DNA of 64,000 bases, taken from contig NZ_VSRN01000001.1 in the NCBI RefSeq assembly GCF_008369915.1, forward strand, positions 1,364,001 through 1,428,000, in the 5' to 3' direction. This DNA comes from Dyadobacter sp. UC 10 (GTDB lineage Bacteria; Bacteroidota; Bacteroidia; Cytophagales; Spirosomataceae). The number at the start of each line of letters is the position of its first letter. The stretch's first letter is position 1. Positions 61,138 through 64,000 of this stretch are shown piece by piece. The notes beneath the pieces are model-generated. The model ran no database searches, was not told the origin of the DNA, and saw nothing but the letters and a program-made list of their open reading frames with translations. The position numbers and the translations under genes were made by a program.

Positions 61138-62073
61138 TTAAAAAAGTTTGTTCATCGATCCCCTAACCCGTTTTTGCAGGCTATAAAAATCTATATCCCA
61201 CGTATTTTTATAATAGGCGACCACAATAGCCTCTTTTTGCCGGAGCGACGACTGCGCCTGTGCTTTGGTGACGCCTCTTGGGCTGGTACCTTCCGGGATC
61301 GAATTTACGATTTTGTCGAATCCCGCTTTTCCTTCGGTCAGCATCATGGCGATCATTTCCACAAAGTCTTCATCAAAGTTCAGCGAACTATATGCAGTTA
61401 CGAAACCATCGCGGCGGGCATCTGCATCCGACCAGTTGATCCAGTTTCCTCCCTGATAAAGCGACTTGGTAATGTTCCGGTATTCAACAGGATATAACTC
61501 CGTCTGGTGCAGGATGTGCCCGAATTCGTGGTGTATCGTATGCAGGAACCAATCTTTTACAAAGGCCGAATCTCTCGCCGCATCGTAGCCCTGCATTCCC
61601 TTAATCTTAAACAAATTAACACCGAACAAAACTACTTTCCGACCTCCCTCAGCAGTACCAAGCGTAATTGAACCTTCCGCATTGTATTCATTGCTTCCGG
61701 AAAGAATAAAGAACTTGGGAGAGAATTTATTGTAAAAGACTTTCCCGGCTTCCTGTACGTAGGGTACTGTCCAGGCTTTTTTGATTGTGCTCAGCAATGG
61801 AATAACCTGGGCTTCGTCTGGCGGCACCAGTGTTTTCGTAATATTGCCAAACTCAAACTGGTCCCATTTGTACTTCGCCGAAATATTGTACGGCGTAGTC
61901 AGGCTGTCGAGGATCCATTTATCGACCGGCCCGGGCACCCACGTGTCTCCGCCCAGTCCTGGAATGTCTTCCACCTTGCCAATTTTTTCTTCCGTACATG
62001 AACTCAAAAGCATGCTGGCAGCAAGCATTCCGAGTAATAAGGTTTTTGAAATTGATTTCGCTATCATATTCAT
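61138..62073 (-). CDS. Substrate import-associated zinc metallohydrolase lipoprotein
   Basis: 311 residues. Lipobox LLSSC near residue 26. The zinc site is in WFLHTIHHEFGHILHQTELYP (HEFGH, with a third ligand probably in FDEDFVEMIAMML). This fits the gluzincin-like lipoprotein family found beside SusC/SusD pairs, described as substrate import-associated metallohydrolases. Likely trims a peptide or protein substrate on the cell surface for uptake. It lies between SusD and DUF4302 with spacers of only 4-5 bp. Confidence 0.92.
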   Translation of the reverse strand: MNMIAKSISKTLLLGMLAASMLLSSCTEEKIGKVEDIPGLGGDTWVPGPVDKWILDSLTTPYNISAKYKWDQFEFGNITKTLVPPDEAQVIPLLSTIKKAWTVPYVQEAGKVFYNKFSPKFFILSGSNEYNAEGSITLGTAEGGRKVVLFGVNLFKIKGMQGYDAARDSAFVKDWFLHTIHHEFGHILHQTELYPVEYRNITKSLYQGGNWINWSDADARRDGFVTAYSSLNFDEDFVEMIAMMLTEGKAGFDKIVNSIPEGTSPRGVTKAQAQSSLRQKEAIVVAYYKNTWDIDFYSLQKRVRGSMNKLF

Positions 62074-62078
62074 TTCAA

Positions 62079-63551
62079 TTATCTGCTGTTTTGCTCAATC
62101 CCTGCCAAGGTTGCCGTTTGCGGTATTTGTAAAACCCTGCGGGGGTCGGTCGCCGGTACCGAGATCACCTGTCCCGAGGAAGTCTGGTGCTGAACAGGAA
62201 TACCGTAACGCTGCATATCAAACCATCTCATTCCCTCCTGCACAAATTCGACTCTTTTAAAAAGCAACACCGTATTCACGATTCCCGACCGGAGGTTCAT
62301 CCCATTAAAAAAGCTGGTGATCCTGCTTGAAGTAATCCTGTGCGTAGAAGGATTATAATTAGAAACGCGCTTGCTGGCAAACAAGTTAAGATCTTCAATA
62401 GCCGCAGCCGTATTATTCAGATACGCATTTGCTTCAATTTTATTGAACAAAACCTCCTCAGCTGTGAACAGCGGCACCATTACATACGGAAATCCAATTT
62501 CCGCATTTACAGATTCCCTGACAAAATATTCGTTCAATTTCGGGATCAAATAGTTATTATCGCCTTGGGTATACAAAGGATAGGCCCAACTGGCGTTACC
62601 TGCGATGATCCCCTCGCCTTCCGAAACTTCCAGCCATTTTCCGTAATTCATTCCGTACCGGTATTGCGCTACATATCTGCCGTAGGTCGAAGAGGTTTCA
62701 GCAAGGAGCAAATTGGCATTCTGACTGGCGCGGGAATAGGTATTGTACAATTCCTGAGGCGACAAGCTTTCGTAAGTTGTGTTCCAGGGGCGAAGGTTGT
62801 CGCCTATATTCGCTCCGGGAAACACTGCATTCGCGTATTGCAGCACTTTTGCATAATCCCTTTTCACCAGATAAAACCGGCAGGCAAATGCATTCGCGGC
62901 GGCACGATTGAAGTGGTACTTAGGTACGGTATAGCTGCCGTCGGCAATCAACGGAAGCCCTTCCAGCAAATCCTTTTCGATCATACTGTAAACAAAATCG
63001 ACTGTCCGGCGGTCATACTGTTTCAAAACCACCTTTTCCGGAACAGTTACATAAGGAATTCCCGGGCTTGGATTAGCTTGTGTAGCGTCAAAAAATTTGC
63101 TGAAAAAGTTGACAAGCATAAAATGGGCATAGGCGCGCGCGAGCAAAGCCTCCCCTTTTTGCGCCGAATATTCTTCCGGATTGGCCACTTTGCTGATAAT
63201 GTCAAGCGCCTCATTGGCAACCGAAATCGCCCGGTAGCATTCCGCCCAGTATTGATCCGGCGAGTCCTGCTCATCCACCGTCGCCTCGACTTCTTCAAAC
63301 AGATAGGAAAAACGGTTGGTCTTATCATCTTCCCCAATTCCTTTGTCCGCAACATTGTCGCTCATAGACTCGGCAAACAGCACGTAGCTTCCCTGCGGAT
63401 AAGCAGTGGTGAGTAACTGGGATACCTTTCCGGGTGTATTGATCGTTGCCCGGGTACTATCGGGTTCGGTGGAAAGAAAATCCTCACAGCCAGCCAGTAC
63501 CAGGAGCAGCGGGATAATCAGAAGGCTTTTTATGTTACTTAGTCTTGTCAT
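62079..63551 (-). CDS. SusD/RagB-type nutrient-binding lipoprotein
   Basis: 490 residues. Signal peptide ends in the lipobox LAGC (about residue 22) followed by EDFLSTEPDSTRAT. SusD features: YWAECYRAISVANEALDII, KGEALLARAYAHFMLVNFFSKFF, YHFNRAAANAFACRFYLVKRDY, and the C-terminal LLFKRVEFVQEGMRWFDMQRYGIPV. Partner of the SusC gene that enters from the window edge, 37 bp upstream. The linkage to a HExxH lipoprotein suggests a protein or peptide nutrient. Confidence 0.95.
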   Translation of the reverse strand: MTRLSNIKSLLIIPLLLVLAGCEDFLSTEPDSTRATINTPGKVSQLLTTAYPQGSYVLFAESMSDNVADKGIGEDDKTNRFSYLFEEVEATVDEQDSPDQYWAECYRAISVANEALDIISKVANPEEYSAQKGEALLARAYAHFMLVNFFSKFFDATQANPSPGIPYVTVPEKVVLKQYDRRTVDFVYSMIEKDLLEGLPLIADGSYTVPKYHFNRAAANAFACRFYLVKRDYAKVLQYANAVFPGANIGDNLRPWNTTYESLSPQELYNTYSRASQNANLLLAETSSTYGRYVAQYRYGMNYGKWLEVSEGEGIIAGNASWAYPLYTQGDNNYLIPKLNEYFVRESVNAEIGFPYVMVPLFTAEEVLFNKIEANAYLNNTAAAIEDLNLFASKRVSNYNPSTHRITSSRITSFFNGMNLRSGIVNTVLLFKRVEFVQEGMRWFDMQRYGIPVQHQTSSGQVISVPATDPRRVLQIPQTATLAGIEQNSR

Positions 63552-63588
63552 GTTTATTCTGGATCAATGTCTTTGTCTCAGCGTACAT

Positions 63589-64000
63589 TTATAAAGTCAG
63601 CTTGATCGCAACTGTGAATTGCTTTTGAATAGGCTGCGCAACACCGCCGGAGTTGAAAAACTCAGGGTCCTGCCCTTTCAGTTTTTTGTCCGCATAAATC
63701 AGCCAGGGATTAATAGAAGAAAGCTGGATACTCGCTGCTTTAAAACCATATTTGCCCGAAAATGCTAGCGGCACTCTGTAAGACAGCGAAACCGATTTCA
63801 ACCTGACAAAATCACCTTTTGCTACCCTTTCAGTTGAATAATTGTAAATACTGTAAGGATATGTACCAGCCAGGTACTGGGCTTCGAGCTTGTCGGCAAT
63901 AGAGGCCACTGGCGTAACCGCTTCTTCACCCGGAATCACCCATCTGTCCAGAAACTCACGCGGAAGTGCGTCCAAATCACTGAATGCACCTTTGTAAAGT
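63589..64000 (-). CDS. SusC/RagA-type transporter, C-terminal part (cut by window end)
   Basis: Only the last 136 or so residues are in the window; the frame stays open to base 64000, reading YKGAFSDLDALPREFLDRWVIPG at the edge. The typical SusC end follows: YSTERVAKGDFVRLKSVSLSYRVP, SSINPWLIYADKKLKGQDPEF and a final strand QFTVAIKLTL. A TTG at 63975 is not a real start. First gene seen of the second Sus operon. Confidence 0.93.
   Translation of the reverse strand, partial: LYKGAFSDLDALPREFLDRWVIPGEEAVTPVASIADKLEAQYLAGTYPYSIYNYSTERVAKGDFVRLKSVSLSYRVPLAFSGKYGFKAASIQLSSINPWLIYADKKLKGQDPEFFNSGGVAQPIQKQFTVAIKLTL

Noticed and set aside
62340..63416. 358-residue plus-strand ORF
   Set aside because: Entirely antisense to a clear SusD gene; product rich in Arg, Ile and Phe with no domain pattern.

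Overview
The window reads as a chromosomal segment of a Bacteroidota bacterium, most likely Cytophagales and close to Dyadobacter/Spirosoma. The support is two SusC/SusD loci, two further TonB-dependent receptors with CarboxypepD_reg-like N-termini, GH92 mannosidase, lipoproteins with Bacteroidota-type lipoboxes, almost no Shine-Dalgarno sequences, and promoters of the Bacteroidota type (-33 TTTG, -7 TAnnTTTG). The genus is inference. No rRNA or tRNA gene was seen.

Layout. 0-5.8 kb: a TonB receptor and a thiamine salvage operon (thiM-thiE-thiD-tenA, minus strand) behind a TPP riboswitch. 5.9-14.2 kb: a HAD phosphatase, an orphan NtrY-like kinase, two tandem lipoproteins, an amino-acid permease, a PLC-like phosphodiesterase with an ethanolamine-type permease, and an orphan LytTR regulator. 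14.6-21.5 kb: an apparent operon of DinB, NRDE, ATP-grasp and LysE-type exporter genes, facing NamZ-like muramidase, a radical SAM protein, an M42 peptidase and a small HExxH membrane protein. 21.5-27.4 kb: housekeeping genes greA, fmt, folA and hslU, with a REP-associated tyrosine transposase (RAYT) and three REP-like hairpins between fmt and folA. 27.6-39.3 kb: carbohydrate and redox genes (GH92, aldo/keto reductase, PQQ sugar dehydrogenase plus cytochrome c, siderophore-type TonB receptor, FGGY gluconokinase), a phosphoesterase and a secreted DinB protein. 39.3-43.1 kb: a glycosyltransferase, pgeF, a Lys-rich histone-like protein, a TrmH-type methyltransferase and an orphan NarL-type regulator. 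43.3-55.1 kb: a surface polysaccharide cluster (UDP-GlcNAc 2-epimerase, flippase, UDP-sugar dehydrogenase, glycosyltransferases, methyltransferases, GNAT/FemAB-like protein) with genes on alternating strands and an ORF6N gene inside. 55.2-64 kb: two SusC/SusD loci facing each other across a shared terminator; the second carries a HExxH lipoprotein and a DUF4302 lipoprotein and runs off the window.

Functional links. The thi operon rebuilds thiamine phosphate from salvaged thiazole and pyrimidine. The sugar dehydrogenase, cytochrome and gluconokinase could form a periplasmic oxidation route. The phosphodiesterase and permease could release and import ethanolamine.

The most striking non-coding feature is how many structured repeats lie between genes: heptamer runs with inverted partner arms, ACAA-looped palindromes, nested palindromes, and REP units beside their likely transposase. 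I also see a terminator-like hairpin in the greA leader, reminiscent of enterobacterial greA leader RNAs. I did not find a clearly new defence or biosynthetic system. The best candidates for new biology are the ATP-grasp/exporter operon, the repeat families and the greA leader.
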